From: Microgenomates bacterium OLB22
Lineage (GTDB): Bacteria; Patescibacteriota; Microgenomatia; UBA1406; HO2-37-13b
Assembly (NCBI GenBank): GCA_001567515.1
Contig: LLEV01000011.1
Location: forward strand, 1-49,651
Direction: 5' to 3'
DNA: 49,651 nt
Shown: positions 25,732-35,251 of the stretch, one piece after another
Layout: each line of letters begins with the position of its first letter
Numbering within the stretch: the first letter of the stretch is position 1
Translations under genes and position numbers: made by a program
The notes under the pieces: model-generated
What the model saw: the letters and a program-made list of their open reading frames with translations, nothing else
Told to the model about the DNA's origin: nothing
Databases searched by the model: none

Positions 25732-26750
25732 TCAATGGTGTGATGAGTAGAGTGAGAGAGCATCCACCAATCTGTTTGCATATCCCCACTCGTTGTCATA
25801 CCATCCACAGACCTTAATAAACGTGCCTCCGATAATCTTTGTATAGTTGGCGTCATAGATACAGGAATAGGGAGAGCCAACATAGTCAGCTGATACCAGT
25901 GGTGCTTCGCTGTAGCCGAGATAGTTCTTCAGTGCAGTCGACTGTCTCCTAAATATTGCATTGATCTCTTCGACGGTAGTTCTTTTCTGTACGATGCAAG
26001 CGACATCAGCAAATGAGCCTGTTGGTGTAGGAATTCGAAGAGCTATCCCTTCCACTTTATTCTCCAGCTCGGGCATAACACGTATTACAGCTGAGGCTGC
26101 TCCTGTGTCAGTGGGCACAATCGATAACGCGGCGGCACGTGATCGATTGAAATCTCCTGAATCATTATCCAGTAGGGTTTGAGTTGATGTATAGGCATGC
26201 GTGGTGCTTATAAAGCCCTTATCAATACCTAGATGTGCGTGGATTGTTTTTAACAAAAGAGAGACACAGTTTGTTGTACAAGAAGCATTAGAAATAATGG
26301 AGGGGTTTCTTTCTGTGAGAACCGTATCGTTGACACCTAAAACGAGGTGGGGAATCGTTTTATCCTGGGTGGGACCACTTAACAGTACAAATTTGACGCG
26401 CTGGGAAAGGTGCTTTTCTAGATCTTTTCGTACTCGAAATGCTCCCGTGCAATCTAATACGACATCTGTATCAGTTGTATCCCAGGGGATATCGGCAGGA
26501 TCAGCCTTTTGTGAAGTCAAAATAAGGGTTTCGCTATCAACGATAATCCCTTTCTGGTCTGCCGTAATGGTACGGTGGTATGTTCTATAAACAGAATCAT
26601 ATTGTAGGAGATGTGCGAGAATATCATTTTTTACTTTTTGCGTGTATTGATAAGAGAGAGCTCCATCTCAGGGTGGTCTAGAGCTATTCGTGCAAATGCT
26701 CTTCCTATTCTCCCAAAGCCGTTAATACCTACGCGTAGTTTTTTGGTCAT
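25732..26750 (-). CDS. gapA: Glyceraldehyde-3-phosphate dehydrogenase (single-base frameshift)
   Basis: Glycolytic enzyme that oxidises glyceraldehyde-3-phosphate. The N-terminal Rossmann motif is GINGFGRIGRAFAR, the catalytic segment is SNASCTTNC with the active-site Cys, the catalytic His is in THAYTSTQ, and the end has GWYDNEWGYANRLVD. The frame breaks in the T5 run 26635-26639 (one base missing); adding it gives NTRKKVKNDILAHLLQYDSVY. At the position where NAD-specific enzymes usually have Asp (IND), this one has Thr followed by Arg-Lys, which may relax specificity towards NADP. 340 residues, normal. Last gene of a run with DUF4012 and rplY. Confidence 0.93.
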
Positions 26751-26799
26751 ATCTGACTCAAGTATGGATACTAAGCCAGGTCTTTGCAAGTATTGGGGG

Positions 26800-27450
26800 T
26801 TATTCCTCTGAAGAAGCGGCCTCTTCAGGATTTTCCTGTGCCTCTACTGGCGCTGGCTCGTCTGCAGTGACATCTGGTTCTGTCGAGTGCTCAACGTGTT
26901 CATGAAGCTTAACAAGTACTATCCCAGGATCATCTAAAAGCTTTATTTTACTATCAAGAACGAGATCTCCAATAGTTATCTCGTCACTCAGCTCTACCAA
27001 GGAAGTCACATCAACTTCAATATGTGTTGGAATATCGGCTGGGAAAGCCTCTATAAGAACTTCCTGATGAAGGAGATTTAATTCAGCATTATGAAGCTTA
27101 ACCCCCTCTGATTCACCGACGATCTCTAGAGGGACATGGGCCTCCATCTTTTTGTTAAGATTAATCCTCTTGAAATCTAGGTGGGCGATAGTCCCAGTCA
27201 ATGGATCTTGGTGGATATCTGCTATGACTGATGGCGTATCTTTTTTATCGAGCATCAGATGTACAACTTGCGTCATTCCGGCATCACGAAACACATGTGT
27301 TGCGTCTTTCAGGTCAACACTTATGGCTTGTGATGGCTCCCCATTCCCATATATATTGGCTGGAATACGTCCTTTTGCCCGCAACTGTCGTACTTGTTTC
27401 CCGAAAATAGATCGGGCTTGAGTTGGTAGATGTATGGTATCCGATGACAT
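26800..27450 (-). CDS. rplY: Ribosomal protein bL25 (CTC/TL5 form)
   Basis: bL25 binds 5S rRNA in the large subunit. The N-terminal domain shows GKQVRQLRAKGRIPANIYGNG and the C-terminal domain HVPLEIVGESEGVKLHNAELNLLHQEVLIEAFPADIPTHIEVDV in parts, the two-domain TL5/CTC arrangement. It ends in a long acidic tail rich in Glu, Pro and Ala. 216 residues, intact. It begins three bases after the DUF4012 stop and is 50 bases upstream of gapA, so all three are likely one transcript. Confidence 0.95.
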   Translation of the reverse strand: MSSDTIHLPTQARSIFGKQVRQLRAKGRIPANIYGNGEPSQAISVDLKDATHVFRDAGMTQVVHLMLDKKDTPSVIADIHQDPLTGTIAHLDFKRINLNKKMEAHVPLEIVGESEGVKLHNAELNLLHQEVLIEAFPADIPTHIEVDVTSLVELSDEITIGDLVLDSKIKLLDDPGIVLVKLHEHVEHSTEPDVTADEPAPVEAQENPEEAASSEE

Positions 27451-27453
27451 GGA

Positions 27454-29247
27454 TTATTGAGTAATATCTATAAAAAATAGTTTGTCGCTTTCTAAAGGAC
27501 TATTGTAGATGATGCTTCCCGATTTTTCAACTGGTGTGAAATTACGGGGCTTAAGTCCTTTAGTGAGAAGAAGTCTCACATTTGTGTTTACGTCTCCCAC
27601 CCGTTTTTGTATAACTAATTGCAGTGGGATGTTCCCTAGGGCCGGATCAAGCTGATATCTTGTTGCCACCTTTATCTCTGTTGTTCTCAATGGCTCAATC
27701 TCAAAATATATCCCAATCTCTCTGTAATGTTGCGTGGTGAATTCTTTATAGGGGATGGAGACTCCATTTAGTGAGATGCCATCAATCTTGGCAGTCTTAT
27801 CAAGATATAGTCTAGCATAGTTCTTATAAATGCCCGCTGGATATTCTGATGATGGAGCACTGTTCTCCCAAAGAATAGTGGTCTGATCCAGAAGGGTGTT
27901 TTCCTCTATCTTAAACTCTTTTGAAATAGTCTTATGTATCCAGTAGTTGACCTTGGATACTCCAAGATTGGCATCGACCACATGAAAATAGCTAGAGACA
28001 CAATTTTTTGTATATAGACATCTTGGATCAATTTGATCTCCATCCCAACCAGCCTTTTTGACTACGGTCTGTACGACGGGATCTGTCGAAAAGATGACGA
28101 CTTGTTTTTGCTCAAGAGTTTGAAGCAGCTGACTAACCAATTGTTCTCCAGTGGCTCTGTCGGTCTTATGTAATAGAGCCTGTGCAATATCTGCCAAGAC
28201 AACTTTTTTCGTATGAGCTCCTGGGAAAAAATCATTCTCTACCTCCTGTTGGATAACAAAGAACAAATTATCGGCTGTTATAGGGGAATCTATCCCCGTT
28301 ACAGTGATGGGTGGATATGCTTTAAGAAGCATCTCTAAAGCAGATTCTGTCACTGCCACATAGCCATCTGCTGGCTTCATCCGTAGTTCTTTCTCCAGAA
28401 AATACTGTGCCTTTAGGACGTTCTCTCTAAATGAGGGTGCCCAGTTTGAATCCCGAAGAAACCAGTGGGGTTGCTGAAGATACTGCTTTATCGGCTCCGG
28501 CGGGTCAACATGACCCTCTAGTTGGCCGTCTGCATCGTAAACGTCATGTATTGTAAAACGCGTGATCATATACTTTTCCACATCGAGCTCAGCGAATGAT
28601 CCCATAAATCCACCTCCAGGACGTTGTTCTCGATTGTTGAGAAAGAAGATGATATAACGCATCTTTCTGGTAGCTCCCATTAGGGTAGCTATACTTGGGG
28701 AGACCTCATTAGCATGTTCTATCAGTGGCGCATAGTAGTCAAGAGAAGTTCGGATCTTCTTGAAAGGGGCTAGGCCGAGGATAAATTCATTTCGTAAATC
28801 CTGTAGGGCGTCAGATAGTATCGTTATAGTCGAGCTAAGTTGGGCAGCATCCTGTAACTTTCCGGACACGAGCTCTCTCCCTAGCTCAACAGCCTCGGTA
28901 GTGCTTTCGATGGCAGTGGTGCCAGTGTGTATAGTCCTGATTGCAGAGTCAAAGAGTGGTGTGAGGAAAAAAATGATAATCCTGGTCTCGCCGGAAGATA
29001 TAGATTCTCAGCGAGCTGCGTAGATCTGGGAATTTTTTTTCACTCTTTCCCGAGCCTGAGAAATCTGACCACTTTGTACTGAATCTAGGGCTGATCTCAG
29101 AGAAAGCATACTATATCCAAGTGGAATAAGAAAAGCGGTATGAAATACGACAAGAGCTATCCCTAAGGCGAGAAGAACTCTTACTTTTAGTGAGAGTTTG
29201 ATACCAGAAGCGCTCACAGCTGTTTTATCTTCAGGCCTATCAATCAA
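27454..29247 (-). CDS. DUF4012 envelope protein (two compensating frameshifts)
   Basis: About 597 residues. An N-terminal cytoplasmic tail is followed by a membrane helix (VLLALGIALVVFHTAFLIPLGY), a helical linker, and a large outer domain with the DUF4012 signature MRYIIFFLNNREQRPGGGFMGSF and later VTESALEMLLKAYPPITVTG. The N-terminal piece (29247-29008) and main piece are in the same frame but separated by a stop; one base too many in the T8 run 29033-29040 and one too few in the A7 run 28967-28973 bypass it. DUF4012 resembles LytR-Cps-Psr-associated proteins of Gram-positive envelopes, but its role is unknown. Confidence 0.85.
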
Positions 29248-29269
29248 AGTTAAGGTTTTTTTGGAGGTT

Positions 29270-29602
29270 TCAAAGATAAAAATGCATTACTAAATTGCTA
29301 TGTCGGTCATGGCCGCTATGGGTAGTTGTGAATATGACCTTGTATGTATTCTTGGGCACAGTCATTGGCAACACATCATTTGGGTACGCTATGAGGACCT
29401 TTCTTTTGGCCGATATCGCCGCTGAGAAAAGTGACGGAGTGGTTATGTATAGGTCATAATGGGCACTTTCATATGGCTGCTCAAAGGATACTGTATCTAA
29501 CAGCCCACTTAGTTGTTTGATTATAAGAAGGACAAGGGGATCATCTAATATCTCTGAGCAGACACGGTAGTCATGTGAGGAGATCTCAGTAGTGAAGAAC
29601 AT
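29270..29602 (-). CDS. Hypothetical protein upstream of DUF4012
   Basis: 110 residues, no recognised family and no membrane segment or signal peptide. Alternating helix and strand pattern (VLLIIKQLSGLLDTV, YDLYITTPSLFSAAISAKRKVLIAYP, NTYKVIFTT) could be part of a Rossmann-like fold. It lies between a terminator and the DUF4012 gene, 22 bases apart, and a TACAGT six bases before its start may be its promoter. It could also be the remains of a longer gene. I cannot assign a function. Confidence 0.5.
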   Translation of the reverse strand: MFFTTEISSHDYRVCSEILDDPLVLLIIKQLSGLLDTVSFEQPYESAHYDLYITTPSLFSAAISAKRKVLIAYPNDVLPMTVPKNTYKVIFTTTHSGHDRHSNLVMHFYL

Positions 29603-29628
29603 GTTGTTACTGTAGCTTCTATTGCAAC

Positions 29629-29663
29629 AAAAAAACCAGATAGCAGAGCTATCCGGTTTTTTG
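29629..29663. terminator. Strong, probably bidirectional terminator
   Basis: AACCAGATAGC (29634-29644) pairs with GCTATCCGGTT (29648-29658) around a three-base loop, with A-run before and T-run after, so it can stop transcription in both directions. On the minus strand it ends the zinc-ribbon gene. Confidence 0.9.
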
Positions 29664-29689
29664 TTTCTTCAATAAGTAACTCGAAGATG

Positions 29690-29837
29690 TTATTTCGATC
29701 CAATCTTGAACGTTTTAGTTCCACAGACTGGACAGACACCCTTCATGGCTGGGCGACCATTTTTCATAGTGATTCGCTCAGGATCAGAAATATCTCGTTT
29801 AAGTTTTGCATTTGACACAAAACATTGATGTTGTCAT
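29690..29837 (-). CDS. Small zinc-ribbon protein (DUF5679-like; single-base frameshift)
   Basis: A 48-residue protein once corrected. It has CVKC near the N-terminus and CPVC near the C-terminus, a two-CxxC zinc ribbon, with the characteristic middle ITMKNGRPAMKG. As written the frame hits a stop after MTTSMFCVKCKT; dropping one base at about 29801-29802 joins it to KRDISDPERITMKNGRPAM. A good AAAGGGGGTGA ribosome binding site precedes the ATG and a strong terminator follows the stop. Proteins like this are widespread in Patescibacteria and may bind nucleic acid; function unknown. Confidence 0.82.
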
Positions 29838-29865
29838 AAAGTCACCCCCTTTCACTAGATTGTGC

Positions 29866-30075
29866 TCAGTTATGGAACATGCGCACAATCATTGTATTCA
29901 CATTAGCAAAAAAAACGAGAAATTCAAGCACGAGAATGAGGCTCACAAACACAATCGTGCGGATTAGGTCCTTCTTAACCGACAAAGAGATTGATGTGGT
30001 AGGATCGTGAGAGGGGGGAGTCTCTTGTGGAGGACGAATTGATCGATTTTTTGTTTTTCTAAAATGTCGTTTCAT
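29866..30075 (-). CDS. Small single-TM protein with basic N-terminus
   Basis: 69 residues. A strongly basic start (MKRHFRKTKNRSIRPP) and a Pro/Thr linker precede one membrane helix (TIVFVSLILVLEFLVFFANV). Size and layout recall SecE, but the conserved SecE helix and Trp/Pro motif (KVTWPT) are absent, so I do not assign secE. It lies 29 bases upstream of the zinc-ribbon gene on the same strand. Function unknown. Confidence 0.6.
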   Translation of the reverse strand: MKRHFRKTKNRSIRPPQETPPSHDPTTSISLSVKKDLIRTIVFVSLILVLEFLVFFANVNTMIVRMFHN

Positions 30076-30130
30076 TCACGCACAAGTATACGGTATTGCG
30101 TCAGGAAGGTAAAGTCATATACAATTTCGT

Positions 30131-30571
30131 ATGTACCTGCTACTTGGCGTCGTCTTTGTATGGATTGTATTTCTTAGTATTTTTTTATGGAGGATCTATG
30201 CCCGACAACGTATATATTTATCTGGAAAAGGAGTTATACATATCGATGAAGTGCTCAATACTATTATTCGAGATCAAGACGATTTGAATCAAACATTAAC
30301 CCATCAAAAGGATCAGTTGCTCGGTCTAGATAAAGATCTGAAGGGAACGTTTTCTCGGCTCGGATTGCATAAGTTTGACTCGTTAGACAATGACAGAGGT
30401 AATTATAGTTTCGCTCTAGCGCTGCTTGATGAACATGACAGCGGGTTGGTCATAAGTGTTTTTCACACCAATGATCGTGTCCACTTGTACCCAAAAAAAG
30501 TTATTAAAGGAACAGCGGATGTAGCTCTTTCACCCGAAGAGGAAAAGGCATTGAAAGACGCGAAAAAGTAG
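30131..30571 (+). CDS. DUF4446 membrane protein
   Basis: 146 residues: one N-terminal membrane helix (LLLGVVFVWIVFLSIFLWRIY), a helical middle part, and the conserved DUF4446 end FALALLDEHDSGLVISVFHTNDRVHLYPKKVIKG followed by LSPEEEKAL. The acidic YPK..I.G..D..LSPEE pattern is diagnostic. 17 bases upstream of the DUF3048 gene, so they are probably co-transcribed. Function unknown. Confidence 0.87.
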   Translation: MYLLLGVVFVWIVFLSIFLWRIYARQRIYLSGKGVIHIDEVLNTIIRDQDDLNQTLTHQKDQLLGLDKDLKGTFSRLGLHKFDSLDNDRGNYSFALALLDEHDSGLVISVFHTNDRVHLYPKKVIKGTADVALSPEEEKALKDAKK

Positions 30572-30587
30572 TGCATCATGTACAAGT

Positions 30588-31757
30588 ATGAATAAAACCG
30601 TTGTTCTGATTTCCGCACTTTTATTGAGCATTACCTCAGCTTTTTTTTCATATTCCTACTTTGCACCTACCTCTAGAATATCTATAATAAGCCCGTCGGC
30701 CGACTATGCTGCACCAGTACAAGATGGTAGTGGCGAAGTAACAGAGTTTGAGGGTCCACGAACAGAAGCCTGTCCACTTAATGGAGAGCTTCTTACCAAG
30801 CAGCACAGGAGCTTGTGGGAAACAAGACGCCCAATGGGCGTTATGATAGAAAATCACATCGAAGCTCGTCCTCAATCTGGTCTGCAATCAGCCGATGTCA
30901 TCTATGAGATGGTTGCTGAAGGTGGCATCACTCGATTTCTTTCTGTTTTTTATTGCAAGGACGCATCTTATGTCGGGCCCATTCGCTCCGCTCGTGTTTA
31001 TTTTGTAAAACAGATGCAAGCATTTGGTGAATACCCACTATACGTTCATGTGGGGGGGGCAAATACCCCAGGCCCTGCCGATGCTCTGGGTCTTTTATCG
31101 AAACTTGAATGGGCCAGTTACAACGACCTGAATCAATTCTCCATATCATTCCCCACTTTCTATCGAGACTACGCCCGACTAAAAGATGTTGCCACTGAGC
31201 ACACCATGTACTCATCAACGGCAAAACTCTGGACATATGCTAAGGATAAGAGAAAGCTGACCAATAAGGATGCGTCTGGCGTCTCTTGGGACTCGACATT
31301 TAAGCCCTGGAGTTTTGCTGATAGTGTAGCCGAAACAGCTAACACAAAGCCAGCAACTAGTATCTCATATGGATTTTGGGCGGGTCGGGGAGACTACGGC
31401 GTGTCATGGAAATATGACCCTGCTGGTAAGGTATTCCTACGAGATAATGGCGGGAAAGCGCATGTAGATCATAATACCGACAAGCAGCTTAGGGCTCGAA
31501 ATGTGATAGCTATGTATGTTAAGGAATCGCCGGCAAATGATGGCTACCCGGGAGGACATCTCGTTTACAATGTGGTTGGATCAGGGATCGCCACCATCTT
31601 TCAGGAGGGGCAGGCCATTGATGCTACATGGAGGAAAGCAAAAGAAACAGAAATGGTACGTTTCTTCGACAAGAAGGGGACTGAAATCTCCATGCTGCGA
31701 GGGAACATCTGGATAAGCATCATTCCCCAAGGTAGCAATGAATTGACATACCAATAG
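30588..31757 (+). CDS. DUF3048 (YerB-like) exported protein
   Basis: 389 residues with an N-terminal signal anchor (TVVLISALLLSITSAFFSYSYF). It has no lipobox Cys, unlike YerB of Bacillus, so it is probably membrane-anchored by the helix. The N-terminal domain shows RRPMGVMIENHIEARPQSGLQSADVIYEMVAEGGITRFLSVFY in parts and VGPIRSARVYFV, the family signature. The C-terminal domain ends RGNIWISIIPQ. Family function is unknown but it is linked to envelope or cell-wall genes. Frame intact. Confidence 0.93.
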   Translation: MNKTVVLISALLLSITSAFFSYSYFAPTSRISIISPSADYAAPVQDGSGEVTEFEGPRTEACPLNGELLTKQHRSLWETRRPMGVMIENHIEARPQSGLQSADVIYEMVAEGGITRFLSVFYCKDASYVGPIRSARVYFVKQMQAFGEYPLYVHVGGANTPGPADALGLLSKLEWASYNDLNQFSISFPTFYRDYARLKDVATEHTMYSSTAKLWTYAKDKRKLTNKDASGVSWDSTFKPWSFADSVAETANTKPATSISYGFWAGRGDYGVSWKYDPAGKVFLRDNGGKAHVDHNTDKQLRARNVIAMYVKESPANDGYPGGHLVYNVVGSGIATIFQEGQAIDATWRKAKETEMVRFFDKKGTEISMLRGNIWISIIPQGSNELTYQ

Positions 31758-31803
31758 CAAAAAAGTATCCTACCGATATTGTTACCCGATACAATCACAG
31801 TCT

Positions 31804-32379
31804 GTGTTAGAAGCCATTATCCCTTCAAAAACAAGAAGAAAAGTACTCGCCTTTTTTTTTGCTAATCAGCAAGAATCTGTCCACTTGCGCAAACTCACAC
31901 GACTAGTAGATGAAGAGATAAATGCTGTAAAAAGAGAAACGGAGATCCTTCGCAAAGCCGGAGCATTGCTCTATGAACGAAGGGCAAATAGGGTCCTCTA
32001 TACATTGAATAAGAAGTGGGAGCTCTATGACGAGTTCTTACGTATCATGGCAAAGGAAGGAGCTACTGGGTCCACATTGCGTAAGATACACTCCAGATTG
32101 GGAAAAGTGAGTTTTGCAGTCGTCTCATACGCCTTCTTAAGAGGGGAGGCCATCCAAGATCATGAAATATATTTCCTATTTGTTGGTATAATTGTCATTC
32201 CAGAAGTCGATGCCTATATTAAGAGTCTCGAAAAAGGATTTCCTTTTGAGGTAAATTACACAGTGATGACAGACGATGAATTTGCATTTCGTAAAAAAAA
32301 TAATGACCCTTTCATTTGGAATTTTTTACACAGTCCCCATGTCTCCCTCCTGGGAGATGAATCAGCAATAACTATATGA
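31804..32379 (+). CDS. Winged-helix transcriptional regulator-like protein
   Basis: 191 residues from a GTG start, with TACAAT at 31790-31795. The N-terminal 80 residues form a winged helix (SKTRRKVLAFFFANQQESVHLRKLTRLVDEEINAVKRETEIL region, then LLYERRANRVLYTLNKK as the wing). The rest resembles the nucleotidyltransferase-like domain found after such helices (VVSYAFLRGE... then FLFVGIIV), without clear catalytic Asp residues. Its last bases overlap the secD start (ATGA), so it leads the secDF operon and could regulate it. Confidence 0.75.
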   Translation: MLEAIIPSKTRRKVLAFFFANQQESVHLRKLTRLVDEEINAVKRETEILRKAGALLYERRANRVLYTLNKKWELYDEFLRIMAKEGATGSTLRKIHSRLGKVSFAVVSYAFLRGEAIQDHEIYFLFVGIIVIPEVDAYIKSLEKGFPFEVNYTVMTDDEFAFRKKNNDPFIWNFLHSPHVSLLGDESAITI

Positions 32380-33743
32380 AGCCCCGATTTTCTACCATCT
32401 TTTTTATCTTATTCATAATTCTCTGCGCATGGATTTCTCTGCCACAAAAGCTATCTATCCCCATCCCATTTTCTTCAAAAAAAGACCATCGCGTTACAGT
32501 CGGCTCACCCGTGATTTCAATTCCATTTTTTGGAAAAAAGATAGAAAGAACGTTTGAGACTAAGTTGGGGCTGGATCTGCTAGGTGGCGCTCAACTTGTA
32601 TTTGATGCCGACGTCTCCAAACTTCCCATTCAGGATCGAGATGCCGCACTTCTTTCCGCAAGAGACATTATAGAACGTCGAGTTAATTTCTTTGGAGTTT
32701 CCGAGCCCTCTATACGAATACAGAAGGTCGGTGCCTCATCACGAATCACTGTTGAGCTACCTGGCGTGGAGGATGCCGCGGAAGCGACAGCTCTTATCGG
32801 TCAGACGGCCCAAGTAGATTTCCGAGAATTATCAGACCCTAATGAAAAGATTGCAACAGACACACCAATATTTATGCAGCTGCAGAAAAAGACCGATCTT
32901 AAAGGAGATGATATTAAACGTGCAGTAGCGCAGTTTAGTCAGCAGGATGGCCAGCCAGTGGTGCTTCTGGAGTTACTAGCAAGGGAAGTAAAAAAATTCG
33001 GGGAAATCACAGCAAGAAACATCGGAAAGCCAGTCGGTATTTTTCTAGATGGGGCACCACTACTTACCCCTACAGTACAACAGGAGATTAGAGATCAGGC
33101 AGTGATCTCTGGTGGGTTTACCCTAGATGAAGCCAAATCGCTAGCAATAGCTATTAACTCTGGCGCCTTGCCTGTTCCTATAAAGCTTATCGAAAAGAGG
33201 ACCATTGGCCCCACCCTTGGAGGTGAGCAGGTGGCAGCAAGTATGGTTGCTGGCTTTGTAGGTCTTTTGGGGGTAATGTCGTTTTATGCTTTTATACTAC
33301 GGTCGTTTTTTGGAGTTATTGCCGTTGTAGCATTGACTCTCTATGGAATCATAAGTTACGCACTATTTAAAATAATACCCGTTGTCCTTACCCTTTCAGG
33401 CCTTGCGGGGTTTATTCTTTCCATAGGTATGGCTGTTGATTCGAACATTTTGATTTTCGAACGAATAAAGGAAGAGCTAAAGAAAGGTAAGTCACTTCAG
33501 GTCGCCACGACGTATGGATTTGCGCGCGCTATGGATGCTATCAAAGATGCTAACAGTACAACATTACTCGTCTCATTCATTTTGTTTAATCCATTTAACT
33601 GGTCGTTTTTACCACAGTTTGGGCTGATAAAAGGTTTTGCCGTGACACTGGCCATAGGCGTGGCAACCAGTCTTTTTACAGGAGTCATCATCACTCGCAG
33701 GCTTTTAGAATGGTTTGTTATTGGTTCTTCTAAAAAAGTATGA
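32376..33743 (+). CDS. secD: Protein translocase subunit SecD
   Basis: SecD works with SecF in the membrane, using the proton gradient to help pull proteins out after SecYEG/SecA. Residues 1-25 form the first membrane segment, followed by the signature TKLGLDLLGGAQLVF, the P1 outer domain, and five C-terminal membrane segments with AINSGALPVPIKLIEKRTIGPTLG and IGMAVDSNILIFERIKEEL. The conserved Asp of the proton path is in MAVDSN. 455 residues, intact. It overlaps the previous gene and secF by ATGA junctions. Confidence 0.96.
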   Translation: MKPRFSTIFFILFIILCAWISLPQKLSIPIPFSSKKDHRVTVGSPVISIPFFGKKIERTFETKLGLDLLGGAQLVFDADVSKLPIQDRDAALLSARDIIERRVNFFGVSEPSIRIQKVGASSRITVELPGVEDAAEATALIGQTAQVDFRELSDPNEKIATDTPIFMQLQKKTDLKGDDIKRAVAQFSQQDGQPVVLLELLAREVKKFGEITARNIGKPVGIFLDGAPLLTPTVQQEIRDQAVISGGFTLDEAKSLAIAINSGALPVPIKLIEKRTIGPTLGGEQVAASMVAGFVGLLGVMSFYAFILRSFFGVIAVVALTLYGIISYALFKIIPVVLTLSGLAGFILSIGMAVDSNILIFERIKEELKKGKSLQVATTYGFARAMDAIKDANSTTLLVSFILFNPFNWSFLPQFGLIKGFAVTLAIGVATSLFTGVIITRRLLEWFVIGSSKKV

Positions 33744-34610
33744 TCTCATTTCTTCGATATAAGATAGTGTATCTACTGATTTCACTTGCTGTCATAGGAA
33801 CGGGGCTATACTTTGCAGGGCTTCACGGCTATAGATTTAGTATCGAGTTTGTAGGAGGAACGCTACTTGATTATCAGATCTCGTCACCAATCTCTAAAGC
33901 AGATTTGATGCTGCTGGCTCAAGAAAATGATATTAAACTGAACGACGTTCTTACAGTTGACAAAAAGGTCTCACTACGAGCAACCCCCATCACAGATCAG
34001 CAGGAGAAATCCTTTAGAGAGGCCATCGTCAAGAAGACAGGTAAGCCGGTAAAGGTTTCGCGATATGAGACAGTAGGGCCGGTCGTGGGAAGGGAGACAT
34101 TAAAGAAGACTGCGTGGGCTATTATGCTAGCTATGGTTGGCATTCTATGCTATATGACTTACGCATTCAAACGCTGGACTCATGGACTTGCAGCTATTTG
34201 TGCTATGCTTCACGATATTGTTGTCGTACTCGGTCTATACGCTGTCTTTGGCTACATCTGGGGAGCCGAGGTGGACCTCTTGTTCGTAACCGCTTTATTG
34301 ACGACATTATCCTTCTCAGTCCACGATACAATCGTGGTATTTGACAAGATTAGAGAATATCAGAGGACTACGAAAGGCACTCTTGAGGAGTTGGCAGATC
34401 GCGCATTGACTCAGACAATGGTAAGATCCATTAATAACTCTCTTACGATCATCCTTATGCTGATCCCACTCTCTTTGTTTGGGGGAGAGCTTATCAGATT
34501 TTTTCTCCATGACGCTTCTTGTTGGGACCATATCAGGAACATATTCGTCACCATTTGTGGCAACTCCTTTGTTTGTCCTTTTTGAGAAACCTTCAACTAA
34601 AAAGAAATGA
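33740..34610 (+). CDS. secF: Protein translocase subunit SecF (single-base frameshift near end)
   Basis: About 289 residues, partner of SecD. The N-terminal helix is followed by FSIEFVGGTLLDY, then the P1-like domain and membrane segments with AAICAMLHDIVVVLGLYAVFG and LSFSVHDTIVVFDKIREY. The frame breaks in the T6 run 34499-34504; with one T less it ends IRFFSMTLLVGTISGTYSSPFVATPLFVLFE, the expected last helix. The corrected stop (34608-34610) overlaps the start of the hydrolase gene. Confidence 0.93.
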
Positions 34611-35251
34611 AGATTTGGTGTCGTGAGGTCGGGTCACTTCTTACCAACAGTTATCTTCTTGCATATGGAAAGGAGGCTATCATCATAGACGCCCCAGAGC
34701 TGCCAGAGGAAGTCATAGAGCTTATTGATGTAGAAAAGCTTCGTCTCACGGCAATCCTACTGACCCATGGTCATTTCGATCACGTGTTAGGCGTAGGACA
34801 TCTACAGCATGTCTATCCGACAGTGCCCTCTTTCATAGATCCCAAAGACAGTTTTTTGATAGAGAGGGCAGTTTCATCCGCCAGACACTTCCTCGGCCAT
34901 ATGCCCGTTTCACTACCCATCACTGCAGTGTATGATATCCATAGTTGGAAGTATGGTAGGGGATTTGTTGAGCTAATCTCATTACCAGGGCACACCCCGG
35001 GGAGTGTCGGCTATTACTTTCCGCGGGAAAACATTGTTTTTTCGGGAGATCTTTTTGGGAGAAGGACGATCGGCACGTACACACACAGCTACTCAAGCAA
35101 GAAAGATATGGCCACCTCACTGAGGCGCATCTTAACTTTACCAGGCGACTGTATCGTCTATCCAGGACATGGAACCAGTACAACGATTGAGGACGAGCGA
35201 ATTTTTCTTACTGAAAGGATGCACTATCTAGAGTCTTCAGCACACGCATAA
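34607..35251 (+). CDS. Metallo-beta-lactamase-fold hydrolase (glyoxalase II-like)
   Basis: 214 residues of the metal-dependent hydrolase fold. THGHFDHVLG is the HxHxDH motif, HTPG holds the next metal ligand, SGDLFG the bridging Asp, and YPGHG the last His. These match hydroxyacylglutathione hydrolase-like proteins, but the substrate-binding C-terminal domain of true GloB is missing, so the substrate is open. It is the last gene of the secDF operon and overlaps the 3' end of cca by 44 bases on the other strand. Confidence 0.88.
   Translation: MKIWCREVGSLLTNSYLLAYGKEAIIIDAPELPEEVIELIDVEKLRLTAILLTHGHFDHVLGVGHLQHVYPTVPSFIDPKDSFLIERAVSSARHFLGHMPVSLPITAVYDIHSWKYGRGFVELISLPGHTPGSVGYYFPRENIVFSGDLFGRRTIGTYTHSYSSKKDMATSLRRILTLPGDCIVYPGHGTSTTIEDERIFLTERMHYLESSAHA

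Noticed and set aside
29866..30075. SecE
   Set aside because: The size and single helix fit, but the conserved amphipathic helix and its Trp-Pro signature are missing.
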